The translations under genes were made by a program, and so were the position numbers. From an uncultured Chloroflexota bacterium (lineage in GTDB: Bacteria; Chloroflexota; Chloroflexia; Chloroflexales; Roseiflexaceae): 33,320 nt of DNA. Positions 6,061 to 14,550 of the stretch are shown here, in pieces (position 1 is the stretch's first letter; every line of letters begins with the position of its first letter). The DNA lies in assembly GCA_937876225.1 (NCBI GenBank), contig CALFIC010000185.1:1-33320 (forward strand). Direction: 5' to 3'. The notes under the pieces were generated by a model that had not been told where the DNA came from, ran no database searches, and saw only the letters and a program-made list of their open reading frames with translations.

Positions 6061-8457
6061 ATGACTACAAAACGCAAAATAGGGATTGTTGGCGCAATCC
6101 TTGGTGCCGTAGGGGTAGCGGCATTTGCCACCCTGCGTCAATCGTTGCCACAAACCAAAGGCAAATTATCACTCAGTCAATTGCAACAACCTGTCGAAGT
6201 GTTACGCGACCGTTGGGGTGTACCGCATATTTATGCCCAAAACAACCACGATTTATTTGTGGCTCAAGGATTTGTGCATGCCCAAGATCGCTTGTGGCAA
6301 ATGGAAACGCAACGGCGCCTCGGGTTTGGTCGCCTCTCCGAAATCACTGGTGCCCGCACACTTGATACTGACCGCTATATGCGTATCCTCGGGCTAGGAC
6401 GCTCAGCGCAACGCGATGTCGATACCCTCAGCACACAATCACGTGCCGTACTCGAAGCCTATGTCAGCGGGATCAACGCCTATATCACCCAAAACCGTCG
6501 CAAGCTCCCTCCTGAGTTCCGCTTGCTCCGCCATACCCCTGAGCCGTGGAGCATCGCCGATGTACTGGTATGGGGCAAAGTGATGGCACTCAATTTATCG
6601 GGTAATTGGCAACAAGAAGTATTGCGTGCCCAAATGATTGCCAAAGTAGGCGTCAATCGTGCCGCTATCTATGATGCCCACCAACGAGCTGACTTACCCA
6701 CCATCGTCCCCGCTGGCATGCAATATCACAGTGATATCGGCAATAGTGCCCTCACGATGGCTACTGAAGCGCGACCATGGATAGGCGACAACGAAAACAA
6801 CGGCAGCAATAATTGGGTAGTCGCAGGGAGTCGTACTACCAGTGGCTTGCCACTGCTCGCCAACGACCCTCATTTGAGTATCACGATGCCCTCGATTTGG
6901 TATGAAAACCACCTCGACTCCCCCGATTACCACGTGACCGGTGCAAGTTTTGCCGGGGTCCCAGGCGTAATTATCGGCCACAATGAACGCATCGCATGGG
7001 GCGTCACCAACGGTATGAACGATGTCCAAGATTTATACATTGAACGCTTCGATCCAAGTGACCCCGCAGGATTACGCTACGAATACCAAGGTGAGTGGCG
7101 CAAAGCAGAACTCTACTACGAAACCATCAACGTACGCGGTGGCGCACCACTAATCGAACCAGTGCGGGTTACGCACCACGGGCCAGTAATTACGCCACTC
7201 ATCAAAAGCGATGGGAGCCGCGAACAACAACCGTTGGCACTCCGCTGGACAGTCTATGCCGCATCGACGCTGGTTGATGCCATCCTTGATGTCAATCGTG
7301 CCCAAGACTGGGATTCATTCCGGGCGGCATTATCGCAATGGGATGTACCACCCCAAAATTTTGTCTATGCGGATGTCGAAGGACATATCGGCTATCAACT
7401 CGCAGGCGCTATCCCTCTCCGCGCCAACGGCACGGGGCGTGTACCCGTGCCAGGCTGGAGCGGTGAATACGAATGGAGTGGCATGGTACCCTTTGCGCAA
7501 CTCCCCGCCACCTATGACCCCGCCGCCGGCTTCATTGCCACCGCCAACAACCAAATCGTCCCTGACGATCATATGCCACCTATTGCGGGGGAATGGTTGA
7601 GTGGCTGGCGCGCTGCCCGCATCACCCAATTATTACAGCAGCACGAGCGTCACGACGCTGTCACTTTTGCGCAAATCCATGGTGACCATCGTAGCCTGCC
7701 TGGACTCGAAGTAGTCACATTAGCAGGCCGATTCCCTGACGGAGACCCTATCGCCAATCAAGCCCGCGCACTTCTTTCGGCGTGGGATGGCATGCTGTCT
7801 ACCAATAGTATTGCTGCCACCATTGCCGTCCAGTTCATCGATGAGCTCCAACATGTGGTGTTTGCACCACTGAGTGACGTCATGAATACCACCGTCGGCA
7901 TCGGGTTGTTTGCGTCACGTCCTGGTCGGGAATATATGCAACGCACATTACCCACTATTTTGGCAGCAGCTACCCAAAACGACAACGATTGGTTCGGCGA
8001 TACACGGTCATGGGATGACATCATTCCCCTGGCATGGCAACGCACTATCGCTGTCCTGCGCAAACGCTTGGGAACGAACCTCAATGCCTGGCGCTACGGC
8101 GCATGGCACACTATTGCCTTCACCCATGCGCTCGGCAGCGTACCCATAATCGGCAATCTGTTTAATCGAGGGGTATTTGAGCTGGCCGGCAACCGCGATA
8201 CCGTCAATCTTGGCGACATCAATACCATGCCGTCCGGCACGAATTCTTACTCTTGCCCATCGGTCCGCTTGATTTGTGATACATCCGATTGGGAACGAAG
8301 CAAAAGCATCCACCCCATCGGTCAATCGGGACACCCCCTCAGCCAACACTACAGCGACTTCATCAAACCTTGGCTTAATGTCGAATATCACCCCATGCCA
8401 TGGATGCGGCGCCGAGTCGAAGAAGTCAGCCAAGACACACTCGTATTGACCCCGTAA
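6061..8457 (+). CDS. Penicillin acylase family protein (Ntn hydrolase)
   Basis: This 798-residue precursor is of the penicillin G acylase/AHL acylase family, which hydrolyses amide bonds to side chains and matures by self-cleavage. An N-terminal hydrophobic segment (about 7-24, after KRK) directs export or anchoring. The alpha-subunit region includes VEVLRDRWGVPHIYAQNNHDLFVAQGF and AQDRLWQME. The beta subunit should begin at Ser249 in ENNGSNNWVVAGSRT, the N-terminal nucleophile, followed by LANDPHL. Near the C-terminus is GDINTMPSGTNSYSCPSVR, the conserved end region. The start at 6061 is chosen for AAGGAAG upstream and the signal segment right after it. The substrate (beta-lactam, acyl-homoserine lactone or other amide) cannot be decided. 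It lies 46 nt after the Nudix gene. Confidence 0.92.
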   Translation: MTTKRKIGIVGAILGAVGVAAFATLRQSLPQTKGKLSLSQLQQPVEVLRDRWGVPHIYAQNNHDLFVAQGFVHAQDRLWQMETQRRLGFGRLSEITGARTLDTDRYMRILGLGRSAQRDVDTLSTQSRAVLEAYVSGINAYITQNRRKLPPEFRLLRHTPEPWSIADVLVWGKVMALNLSGNWQQEVLRAQMIAKVGVNRAAIYDAHQRADLPTIVPAGMQYHSDIGNSALTMATEARPWIGDNENNGSNNWVVAGSRTTSGLPLLANDPHLSITMPSIWYENHLDSPDYHVTGASFAGVPGVIIGHNERIAWGVTNGMNDVQDLYIERFDPSDPAGLRYEYQGEWRKAELYYETINVRGGAPLIEPVRVTHHGPVITPLIKSDGSREQQPLALRWTVYAASTLVDAILDVNRAQDWDSFRAALSQWDVPPQNFVYADVEGHIGYQLAGAIPLRANGTGRVPVPGWSGEYEWSGMVPFAQLPATYDPAAGFIATANNQIVPDDHMPPIAGEWLSGWRAARITQLLQQHERHDAVTFAQIHGDHRSLPGLEVVTLAGRFPDGDPIANQARALLSAWDGMLSTNSIAATIAVQFIDELQHVVFAPLSDVMNTTVGIGLFASRPGREYMQRTLPTILAAATQNDNDWFGDTRSWDDIIPLAWQRTIAVLRKRLGTNLNAWRYGAWHTIAFTHALGSVPIIGNLFNRGVFELAGNRDTVNLGDINTMPSGTNSYSCPSVRLICDTSDWERSKSIHPIGQSGHPLSQHYSDFIKPWLNVEYHPMPWMRRRVEEVSQDTLVLTP

Positions 8458-8470
8458 CAATTTTGGTGTC

Positions 8471-8518
8471 AAAAACTCCCCCGCTCCACAACAATAGTGG
8501 CGCACGGGGGAGTTTTTT
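8471..8518 (+). terminator. Strong rho-independent terminator, possibly bidirectional
   Basis: ACTCCCCCG (8475-8483) pairs with CGGGGGAGT (8505-8513), and an inner stem CCAC (8486-8489) with GTGG (8497-8500) extends it. Six T residues (8513-8518) follow on the plus strand, and five A residues (8471-8475) precede it, giving a U tract on the minus strand too. It sits between the convergent acylase and purine nucleoside phosphorylase genes and could stop both. Confidence 0.92.
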
Positions 8519-8596
8519 ATACCTAAAATGATACTTTAGCAAACATTACAGATACATTACAGTTGTATACACCAAATTGCCACGACAATTTTCAAA

Positions 8597-9424
8597 TTAT
8601 AACCGTGACACAATACCGGTCAAAAGTGCGCCAAATCGTGGGCGGGCCGCATCGCCGGCGGCGATGACTTCTTCGTGGTTGGCAGGGTTACCATCAGGCA
8701 AGGCTTGGTTGGTGACCAACGAGATGGCGAGGACATTCATGCCACCATGCCGGGCCACAATTGCTTCGGGAGCCGTCGACATACCGACGACGTCGGCACC
8801 GAGTCGTTGGCACATGCGCAACTCGGCACCCGTTTCGAACGAAGGACCAGCCAACATGATATAGACTCCATCACGCAACGTTGTCCCTTGTGTGGCTGCC
8901 ACGTCGTGCGCCAATACGCGCAACGCCGGATCATAGGCATCGAGCATGGCGGGGAAGCGCACACCCAAGCGTTCATCATTGGGACCACGTAATGGATGAT
9001 GCCCAGCCATACCAGGCATGAAAATATGATCCGTTACACATACCAAATCACCTACCGGCCATTCGGGACGAAGCCCACCAGCAGCATTGGTAGCGATCAA
9101 GGTCGTACAACCAAGTGCCTGCATGACTCGTACCGGCAAAGTGACTTGGTGCATGTCGTAGCCTTCATAAAAATGAAAGCGACCACGCATCACCACCACC
9201 GGTGTACCTCCCATCAATCCAATTGCCAATTCACCACGATGCCCATGGACCGTGGATTGCGGGAAGCCTGGAATGTCGGCATAACGAATGACAGTGGCGT
9301 CAACGAGCTCATCGGCCAATGCACCGAGCCCCGATCCCAAGATTACCCCCACACGTGGCGTAAGCGATGTACGCGCGTGAATTGCAGCCACAGCCTGTTG
9401 AATTTGTTCGAGTTGGTGTGCCAT
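8597..9424 (-). CDS. punA: Purine nucleoside phosphorylase (trimeric type)
   Basis: The enzyme cleaves purine (deoxy)nucleosides with phosphate, giving the base and (deoxy)ribose-1-phosphate in purine salvage. The 275-residue protein shows the family motifs in order: VGVILGSGLG (about 25-34, phosphate), RGRFHFYEGYD, LIATNAAGGL, LAGPSFETGAELR, GADVVGMSTAPE, and SLVTNQA with the purine-contacting Asn. It is about the size of mammalian-type trimeric PNP rather than hexameric DeoD. It starts 4 nt after the PH-domain gene and so is probably co-transcribed from it. The punA symbol is by family analogy; the choice between guanosine/inosine and broader specificity is not resolved. Confidence 0.93.
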   Translation of the reverse strand: MAHQLEQIQQAVAAIHARTSLTPRVGVILGSGLGALADELVDATVIRYADIPGFPQSTVHGHRGELAIGLMGGTPVVVMRGRFHFYEGYDMHQVTLPVRVMQALGCTTLIATNAAGGLRPEWPVGDLVCVTDHIFMPGMAGHHPLRGPNDERLGVRFPAMLDAYDPALRVLAHDVAATQGTTLRDGVYIMLAGPSFETGAELRMCQRLGADVVGMSTAPEAIVARHGGMNVLAISLVTNQALPDGNPANHEEVIAAGDAARPRFGALLTGIVSRL

Positions 9425-9428
9425 TTAC

Positions 9429-10298
9429 TTATGCATCCTTGCCATATACACGGAGTCGTTTCGTCTGAAATTCTTCGTCGTCCAAAATACCCTTGGCGTG
9501 CAAAATCTCGAGTTGCTTCAAAATTGTGGCCCGCTCCAATTCAGCATCTTCATCAATAACGTGATCTTGCTCGGAATCAATTACGTCATTGCCATGTGCC
9601 GGTGTGGGAGCCAACGCATCTGACTCGCTCATGTCATGGTGTATAGATTGGTCCTGATAACGGTCGTCGGGATACGCTGATTGCGCATGGATAGTATCAT
9701 CATGTGCAACATATTCGGTGGCGCGGGCAACGATATGTGATGATTCAGCTCCGTTATCTTCGTTATCCTGGTGATCTTCATGATCGTCATGCCCCGAGGA
9801 ACGAGCACGGAACAAGGCTTGTTTGAACTCAAATGGGCGGGCAATATTGCGCATTTCTTGGATGCCACTTTCGGCAGCAGTCAATACCGTCACATCACCA
9901 TAGCCAAACAAACGCCCCCAAAATGTTTGATTGAGAGATACGTCATTGACTTTATTCAAAATCGATTCCACCATATGGCGGTTAAACAACCCTTCAAAGC
10001 GCATCATCCGGCGATTGGTAATCACGACACAGTCGTTATACCATTTGAGGTAATCCAATACCCCACTCACCACCAATACCGTGGTTGCCAGCCCAAGTGC
10101 ACCATAGACGATAATATGGAGTGTATTTTGTGTCATGTTGTATTTTTTGAATACTAAACTCACCACTGAAAAGGCTACCAATGTCAATCCGATGAGAATA
10201 ATTTCGGTGACGATTTGGCCGAGCATCAAAATCACATGCTTGCGCCCTACATACACGATATGTTCGTCACGCACCAAATTCGATTCTATATATCCCAT
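9429..10298 (-). CDS. Membrane protein with bacterial PH domain (bPH2) and C-terminal SHOCT motif
   Basis: The function is unknown. Residues 23-45 and 58-83 are transmembrane segments. Residues 84-156 match the bacterial PH-like domain bPH2/YdbT type (WYNDCVVITNRRMMRFEGLF, then LNKVNDVSLNQTFWGRLFGYGDVTV). Residues 166-250 are an Asp/His/Glu-rich disordered linker with many HD and DD pairs. Residues 256-283 form a SHOCT-like module (LKQLEILHAKGILDDEEFQTK), a short motif often found at protein ends and suspected of oligomerising. The whole is 289 residues. A strong AGGAGGGG site precedes the ATG. It is the first gene of a two-gene unit with the nucleoside phosphorylase; a functional link is not obvious. 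Confidence 0.85.
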   Translation of the reverse strand: MGYIESNLVRDEHIVYVGRKHVILMLGQIVTEIILIGLTLVAFSVVSLVFKKYNMTQNTLHIIVYGALGLATTVLVVSGVLDYLKWYNDCVVITNRRMMRFEGLFNRHMVESILNKVNDVSLNQTFWGRLFGYGDVTVLTAAESGIQEMRNIARPFEFKQALFRARSSGHDDHEDHQDNEDNGAESSHIVARATEYVAHDDTIHAQSAYPDDRYQDQSIHHDMSESDALAPTPAHGNDVIDSEQDHVIDEDAELERATILKQLEILHAKGILDDEEFQTKRLRVYGKDA

Positions 10299-10366
10299 GT
10301 TCCCCTCCTATTTGTAAAAAATATATGTGCATATGTACACGTGTATATCAACAAACCCTTGTATTG

Positions 10367-10372
10367 ATTATA
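10367..10372 (-). promoter_or_regulatory. Candidate -10 box for the PH-domain/PNP unit
   Basis: The minus strand reads TATAAT here, a perfect -10 box, about 70 nt upstream of the PH-domain start codon in the 114-nt gap after recO. No good -35 is seen at 16-18 nt, so support is moderate. Confidence 0.4.
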
Positions 10373-10412
10373 GCGCAGGTTGCTTGTTTTTTTATCGACT
10401 CATCAATCATGT

Positions 10413-11189
10413 TTATTCACCAACGTAATCTTGATATTCTTTGCGGCGGACATCATCAAAAAACACTGCTGAGCGCAACGGTTGTTCACTGTGGCGTACC
10501 ACCCACTGTCGCAACAGGGAAAACGCCTGGGTGTGCAGTGCAAATGGTTGTGCGGTCTGCGCTACCACAGCTAACGGCTCGCGTTGGACAAAACGCAACA
10601 ATTTAAACAGCGCCAAACTAATGGTGTTGGCATGGATATCAGCTCGCACACAATCTGGACAAAGCATGCCCCCTTGGGTAATACTCCAACGTTGCGCTTG
10701 TTCGTCCAACAACGCACCACAGACCGCACAATCAAACAACTGTGGCCGATAGCCGGCCACATCACTCAACTGCAACGTATACCAATGGAGTACCATCTCT
10801 ATATGACACGGCTGACAGAGCATCCGCAGGCTTGCGAGCAAATGGACTAATGCGGGTGAGGCCGTGTCCTCATCTGTCACAAAATTATCTGTCAATTCGG
10901 TCACATAATACCCAGCCGCCATAGTGTATAAGCGTTGTTGAATCGCCTCAAAGCGTTCGATTGCCACACTTTGTGTGACCACGTCACGGCTTTTGCCTGC
11001 CGCCAACTGTAGTTGACAATAGCTCAGCAATTCGAGGTGCCCCGCCAAACGACTCGCTGTTTTGCGGATCCCACGGGCATTGGCACTGATTTTACCTACT
11101 GGGGTCAAAATCGTAAGCACCCGATCGGCTTCACCCACATCGATGCGCTTGATAATCACGCCTGTGGTGCGATAGAGTCGTTCACCCAT
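10413..11189 (-). CDS. recO: DNA repair protein RecO
   Basis: RecO works with RecR (and RecF) to load RecA on SSB-coated DNA during recombinational repair. The 258-residue product has the N-terminal OB fold (LYRTTGVIIKRIDVGEADRVLTI, split as LYRTTGVII and KRIDVGEADRVLTI), then a helical domain and a zinc ribbon with CAVC and CPDC. The start at 11189 is chosen because the family begins at this point, and AGGTGA precedes it by about 8 nt. Longer forms reach 11282 but lie wholly inside the upstream gene. It overlaps the stop of the helicase-like gene by 8 nt (ATGGGTGA), so the two are translationally coupled. Confidence 0.95.
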   Translation of the reverse strand: MGERLYRTTGVIIKRIDVGEADRVLTILTPVGKISANARGIRKTASRLAGHLELLSYCQLQLAAGKSRDVVTQSVAIERFEAIQQRLYTMAAGYYVTELTDNFVTDEDTASPALVHLLASLRMLCQPCHIEMVLHWYTLQLSDVAGYRPQLFDCAVCGALLDEQAQRWSITQGGMLCPDCVRADIHANTISLALFKLLRFVQREPLAVVAQTAQPFALHTQAFSLLRQWVVRHSEQPLRSAVFFDDVRRKEYQDYVGE

Positions 11190-12882
11190 GCGTATCACCT
11201 GCGGGAGTACGCATATGAGCGATACGGCGCCGGAGTGTACGCACCGCCTCATTCGTCGTCGGCAGCTGATGAAGCGCAGCATCGATAATCGCTAGCTCGT
11301 CGTCATCAAATTGACCAGGGCGTAATTGTTGTGTGTCAATCAGGTATCCTGCTTGGCGTAACCGCCGCGCCACTCCAATCGCATCACTCGGTTGCAAGGC
11401 AATCCGAGTGCCATCGAGTACTTCGTGCGCCGGCAAGTGGACGCGGCGATCGTGTTGGATGTCTTGCATAGCCGACGCATCACTACTACTCAGGATCACG
11501 ACATTACTCAAGGTAATCTGTGCCACATCAGCGCCCCAGCGCCGAAGCATCGTCTGCATCGCGACAGGCACCGGTTGGGCGGTAATTGTTGCCAGCACAT
11601 CGCTGTATTCCGGCACACTCATGCCCAACGCAATCGCACGTTTGACTCGTGCCGGAGATATTTGGGCCGTGACTGCATCTTGCCAGTCGGCAATCCGATG
11701 CAACTGAAAACGGGCATAGAAATTGGTGGAATCCGGCACCACCACACAAAAATCAGGCTCAAGTACAGCCGCCTGTGGCAACACAACGGCCGGAGTTACC
11801 GCCAATCCTGCATGCCACGCCCCTAACGGTGTACGACGAAGGTAATGACCATCCCCCGCCCATTCAACCAATCCCAGCCATGCCAACGGGCCAATCAGCA
11901 TATAGTGCATCAATTGGCCATCTTCTTCATCCCAATGGGTCGGCCAGCCTGCCGGTAACTTCCAACGCCCATCGACGGGCACCGGACGCATGACATCGGG
12001 CCAACTCATGCGCAATTGCGCAATGATATCGTCGCCAGCACACCACTCATCAGGTAAATGGGGCAGCACGGCCTGGAGCATGATGCGTCGCACCAACCGC
12101 ACATCCAATGGCGGTGGCCGGCGCTTGGCCCCCAATTCCCACTCACTCCAAGCCGCTTGCAACCACGCCCTGGCCAACTCTTGTTGGCGCATGTGTGGCG
12201 GCAGTTGTAGCCATTCCAGCAATAGGTGGGTCGGCACCACCAGATTTGCTTGCGCCTTTAGTGCGCCACCAGCCAGCAACGTCGCCACCAACCATTGCAG
12301 ATACGGTGCAGTCACACCAGCAATGGAAATACGATTCAACACGACTTGTGATACTTTGCCGTGGTGTTGCAACGGCACTCGCCCATCAAATGCCAAACAG
12401 ACAACCTGCAACAACACCTCATCACGGGGCAATACCGTATCGGCATCCAATGATAACGATTCAGGTACCGTCAATATGGGCAATGGCGGCGGGAGCAGTG
12501 CCTCGACATCTGGTAATACCGCCCAATAGCCACCATTCTGTGCAATCGGCCATACAAACCCCGCCATCAATAATGTTTCGAGTGGAGAATGATGCGGGTA
12601 AATCACTAACAGCGTGCGGGGCGACAATGTCGTCATATTTGTGCGCAGTGAGCCACCGACTGCCTCACACAATGACATCGGCAATTGCCCACCTGCGCGG
12701 CGAATGCGGTCTAGCAGCGCTCGGGCTGCAGGGGCGAGGTGGAGCAGCACGCGTTGCCAAGACGCAGGTTTTTGCAATACGGTCATGATGTGTCGCTCGT
12801 CGCAACCATGCACCGCCGCCATCGTGGCACGATCGCTGAGTGACAAAGATTCTAGTGCATACGATAACGACGCTATCTGCAT
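11182..12882 (-). CDS. Helicase-associated (XPB/Ssl2 N-terminal-like) protein without a motor domain
   Basis: This 566-residue protein resembles the XPB/Ssl2 N-terminal-like (Helicase_C_3) family found mainly in Actinobacteria and Chloroflexota. Residues 1-360 are helical and include several regions that look like winged-helix repeats. The most recognisable part is 374-490: LEPDF near 374-378, then the stretch from FYARFQLHRIADW to SVPEYSDVLATI, which is typical of the family. No Walker A, Walker B or DEAD box is present, so it is not a helicase alone. It may bind DNA or partner with another repair protein; the adjacent recO makes repair a reasonable guess. It overlaps the HAD gene by 10 nt and recO by 8 nt. 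The stop is TGA. Confidence 0.8.
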   Translation of the reverse strand: MQIASLSYALESLSLSDRATMAAVHGCDERHIMTVLQKPASWQRVLLHLAPAARALLDRIRRAGGQLPMSLCEAVGGSLRTNMTTLSPRTLLVIYPHHSPLETLLMAGFVWPIAQNGGYWAVLPDVEALLPPPLPILTVPESLSLDADTVLPRDEVLLQVVCLAFDGRVPLQHHGKVSQVVLNRISIAGVTAPYLQWLVATLLAGGALKAQANLVVPTHLLLEWLQLPPHMRQQELARAWLQAAWSEWELGAKRRPPPLDVRLVRRIMLQAVLPHLPDEWCAGDDIIAQLRMSWPDVMRPVPVDGRWKLPAGWPTHWDEEDGQLMHYMLIGPLAWLGLVEWAGDGHYLRRTPLGAWHAGLAVTPAVVLPQAAVLEPDFCVVVPDSTNFYARFQLHRIADWQDAVTAQISPARVKRAIALGMSVPEYSDVLATITAQPVPVAMQTMLRRWGADVAQITLSNVVILSSSDASAMQDIQHDRRVHLPAHEVLDGTRIALQPSDAIGVARRLRQAGYLIDTQQLRPGQFDDDELAIIDAALHQLPTTNEAVRTLRRRIAHMRTPAGDTHG

Positions 12883-13559
12883 TCGTCCTCCAATACGCTC
12901 AAGAGGTCACGTACATGTGCAATCGTCCGCCACGGTGCCGGCAAATATGCGGGATAGCGCGCGATGTCACGAGTAAATGGTTGTTTATCTAATGCCGGCC
13001 GTTGGATCCAGACGCTCCGCATGCCTGTTGCCTGTGCCCCACGAATATCAGCTTCTGGATTATCGCCTATCATTACACAATCCGCAGGATCACTCGCTAA
13101 TGCGTTGGCGGCATGCAAAAAAATCGCGGGGTCGGGTTTGGCCACGCCAAATTCTTCAGAAACGACAATCACCGTGAACCAACGTGCCAAATCAAATTGG
13201 ACAATTTTGGCACGTTGAATTTCACTTGGTCCATTGGTAATTAACCCCAATTTGTACCGCGTCGCAAGGGTATCGAGGAGTGGCACTACTCCTTCATCGA
13301 GACGCAAATCACGAAACCAAGTTGCTCGGCTATATGCACACAATTGCGACACCAGTGGCTCTTCGACACCGTAACTCCGCAAGAAATCTGGCATATCTCT
13401 AAAAAAAATTCGTTGTGTAACCGCGGCTTGGAGCACATACGATATCATCATCGGCGAGAGTGTCATTAACCAATCTTGCCATGCACTATCTATATGCCGA
13501 AAACGATGCATATCGAGGTCATACAGCGTATCGTCGAGGTCAAAAAGCAACGTGTTCAT
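12873..13559 (-). CDS. HAD-superfamily phosphatase
   Basis: This 228-residue haloacid dehalogenase-like hydrolase is probably a small-molecule or nucleotide phosphatase. Motif I is DLDDT (residues 7-11), with the nucleophile Asp7 and acid/base Asp9. Motif II is LITNGPS, motif III the Lys in VAKPDP, and motif IV MIGDNPEADIRGA. The helical insert between motifs I and II marks a C1-cap member, close to the YjjG/pyrimidine 5'-nucleotidase group. The substrate is not determined. It is the first gene of the HAD/helicase-like/recO operon, and is divergent from the inositol monophosphatase gene. Confidence 0.9.
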   Translation of the reverse strand: MNTLLFDLDDTLYDLDMHRFRHIDSAWQDWLMTLSPMMISYVLQAAVTQRIFFRDMPDFLRSYGVEEPLVSQLCAYSRATWFRDLRLDEGVVPLLDTLATRYKLGLITNGPSEIQRAKIVQFDLARWFTVIVVSEEFGVAKPDPAIFLHAANALASDPADCVMIGDNPEADIRGAQATGMRSVWIQRPALDKQPFTRDIARYPAYLPAPWRTIAHVRDLLSVLEDECR

Positions 13560-13573
13560 ATGTCTTTCATTTC

Positions 13574-13602
13574 GTGACAGTTCTACATCTCACTCGTATA
13601 AT
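13574..13602 (+). promoter_or_regulatory. Sigma-70-type promoter of the inositol monophosphatase-family gene
   Basis: The -35 box GTGACA (13574-13579) and -10 box TATAAT (13597-13602) have a 17-nt spacer. The predicted transcript starts near 13609, which favours the ATG at 13636 over the upstream in-frame ATGs at 13552 and 13606. On the other strand, TATTAT (complement of 13598-13603) with CTCACA (complement of 13621-13626) could serve the HAD operon; this is weaker. Confidence 0.75.
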
Positions 13603-13635
13603 ACCATGGAGCGTTTTTATTGTGAGAAAGTATAC

Positions 13636-14415
13636 ATGACTAGCATCGTGGTCTCTGATTTGGTTCGCCTCGTGACCAGTTGTGGGAATTATGCCAAACA
13701 ACAACGCCATCAACTTGCGGTCACTCGCAAATCTGATGGGTCGCTGGTCACCAATATCGATCAAGCCGTCGAAGCCCAGATCGTTTCATATTTGCGTACC
13801 AACTTTCCCACCCATGCCATTCTCGGTGAAGAAGGCACCTTTGTCGGTGACCAAAACCTCGCTAGCCATGAATTTTTGTGGGTTATTGACCCAATCGACG
13901 GCACTTCGGCATTCGCAGGCGGCCTGACGGGCTGGTGTGTGGGCATTGGTGTAGTCCATTATGGCAAGCCATATGCGGGATTTGTCTATGCCCCGATGAG
14001 CGAAGAGCTTTATGTGGCGACGCCAGACGGACAAGCGTTACGCAACGAGCAACCAATTCACGTATCTACCACTCCCACCGTCCAACTCGATGACTGGATG
14101 GCCGTGCCATCTGATATGCATCGCAAATACACCATCAATTACCACGGGCGTGTACGCACTACTGGCGCTACTATTATGTCGATGTGTTATGTGGCTGCCG
14201 GTATGGCGAATGCGGCGTTGATTGGGAGCTGCAAAGCCTGGGACATCGCTCCTGCCCTGGCTCTCGTCCACTATGCCGGTGCTGAATTATGGGGACTCGA
14301 TGGCCAGATTGTTAACCTCAGCACCTTGCTCCATCCCGATGCCAAAACCCCGACCATGATTTGTGCTCCTCAAGAGCAATTCCAGTATTACCGAGATACC
14401 ATAGAAAAAAATTAA
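13636..14415 (+). CDS. Inositol monophosphatase family protein
   Basis: This Mg-dependent phosphatase of the IMPase/FBPase/CysQ superfamily has 259 residues. Metal-site motifs are GEE (Glu65, Glu66), WVIDPIDGT (Asp85, Asp88, Thr90) and WDIAP (Asp203). Typical substrates are myo-inositol phosphates, histidinol phosphate or 3'-phosphoadenosine 5'-phosphate; the sequence does not decide. GAGAAAG lies 7 nt before the ATG at 13636, and the promoter position supports that start. It has its own terminator and is therefore monocistronic. Confidence 0.92.
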   Translation: MTSIVVSDLVRLVTSCGNYAKQQRHQLAVTRKSDGSLVTNIDQAVEAQIVSYLRTNFPTHAILGEEGTFVGDQNLASHEFLWVIDPIDGTSAFAGGLTGWCVGIGVVHYGKPYAGFVYAPMSEELYVATPDGQALRNEQPIHVSTTPTVQLDDWMAVPSDMHRKYTINYHGRVRTTGATIMSMCYVAAGMANAALIGSCKAWDIAPALALVHYAGAELWGLDGQIVNLSTLLHPDAKTPTMICAPQEQFQYYRDTIEKN

Positions 14416-14447
14416 ACATCCAAAATTGAGCGTGGACTAATAGCGCA

Positions 14448-14486
14448 ACACCGCATGTAATGGAAAGCATCACATGCGGTGTTTTT
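14448..14486 (+). terminator. Rho-independent terminator of the inositol monophosphatase-family gene
   Basis: ACACCGCATGT (14448-14458) pairs perfectly with ACATGCGGTGT (14472-14482), an 11-bp stem with a 13-nt loop followed by a T run (14482-14486). It lies 32 nt after the stop codon. Confidence 0.92.
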
Positions 14487-14488
14487 CG

Positions 14489-14517
14489 TACACATACATT
14501 TTTATCTGCGCTATACT
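14489..14517 (+). promoter_or_regulatory. Probable promoter of the membrane protein gene
   Basis: TACACA (14489-14494) and TATACT (14512-14517) are 17 nt apart. The predicted transcript starts near 14524, just after the preceding terminator and 27 nt before the ATG at 14551. Confidence 0.55.
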
Positions 14518-14550
14518 ACGGCTATTATTTTCTCATCAAAGGATCCTTCT

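Noticed and set aside
8996..9559. Long plus-strand open frame across the PNP and PH-domain genes
   Set aside because: Both minus-strand genes are clear family members with ribosome binding sites; the opposite frame has no recognisable protein features.
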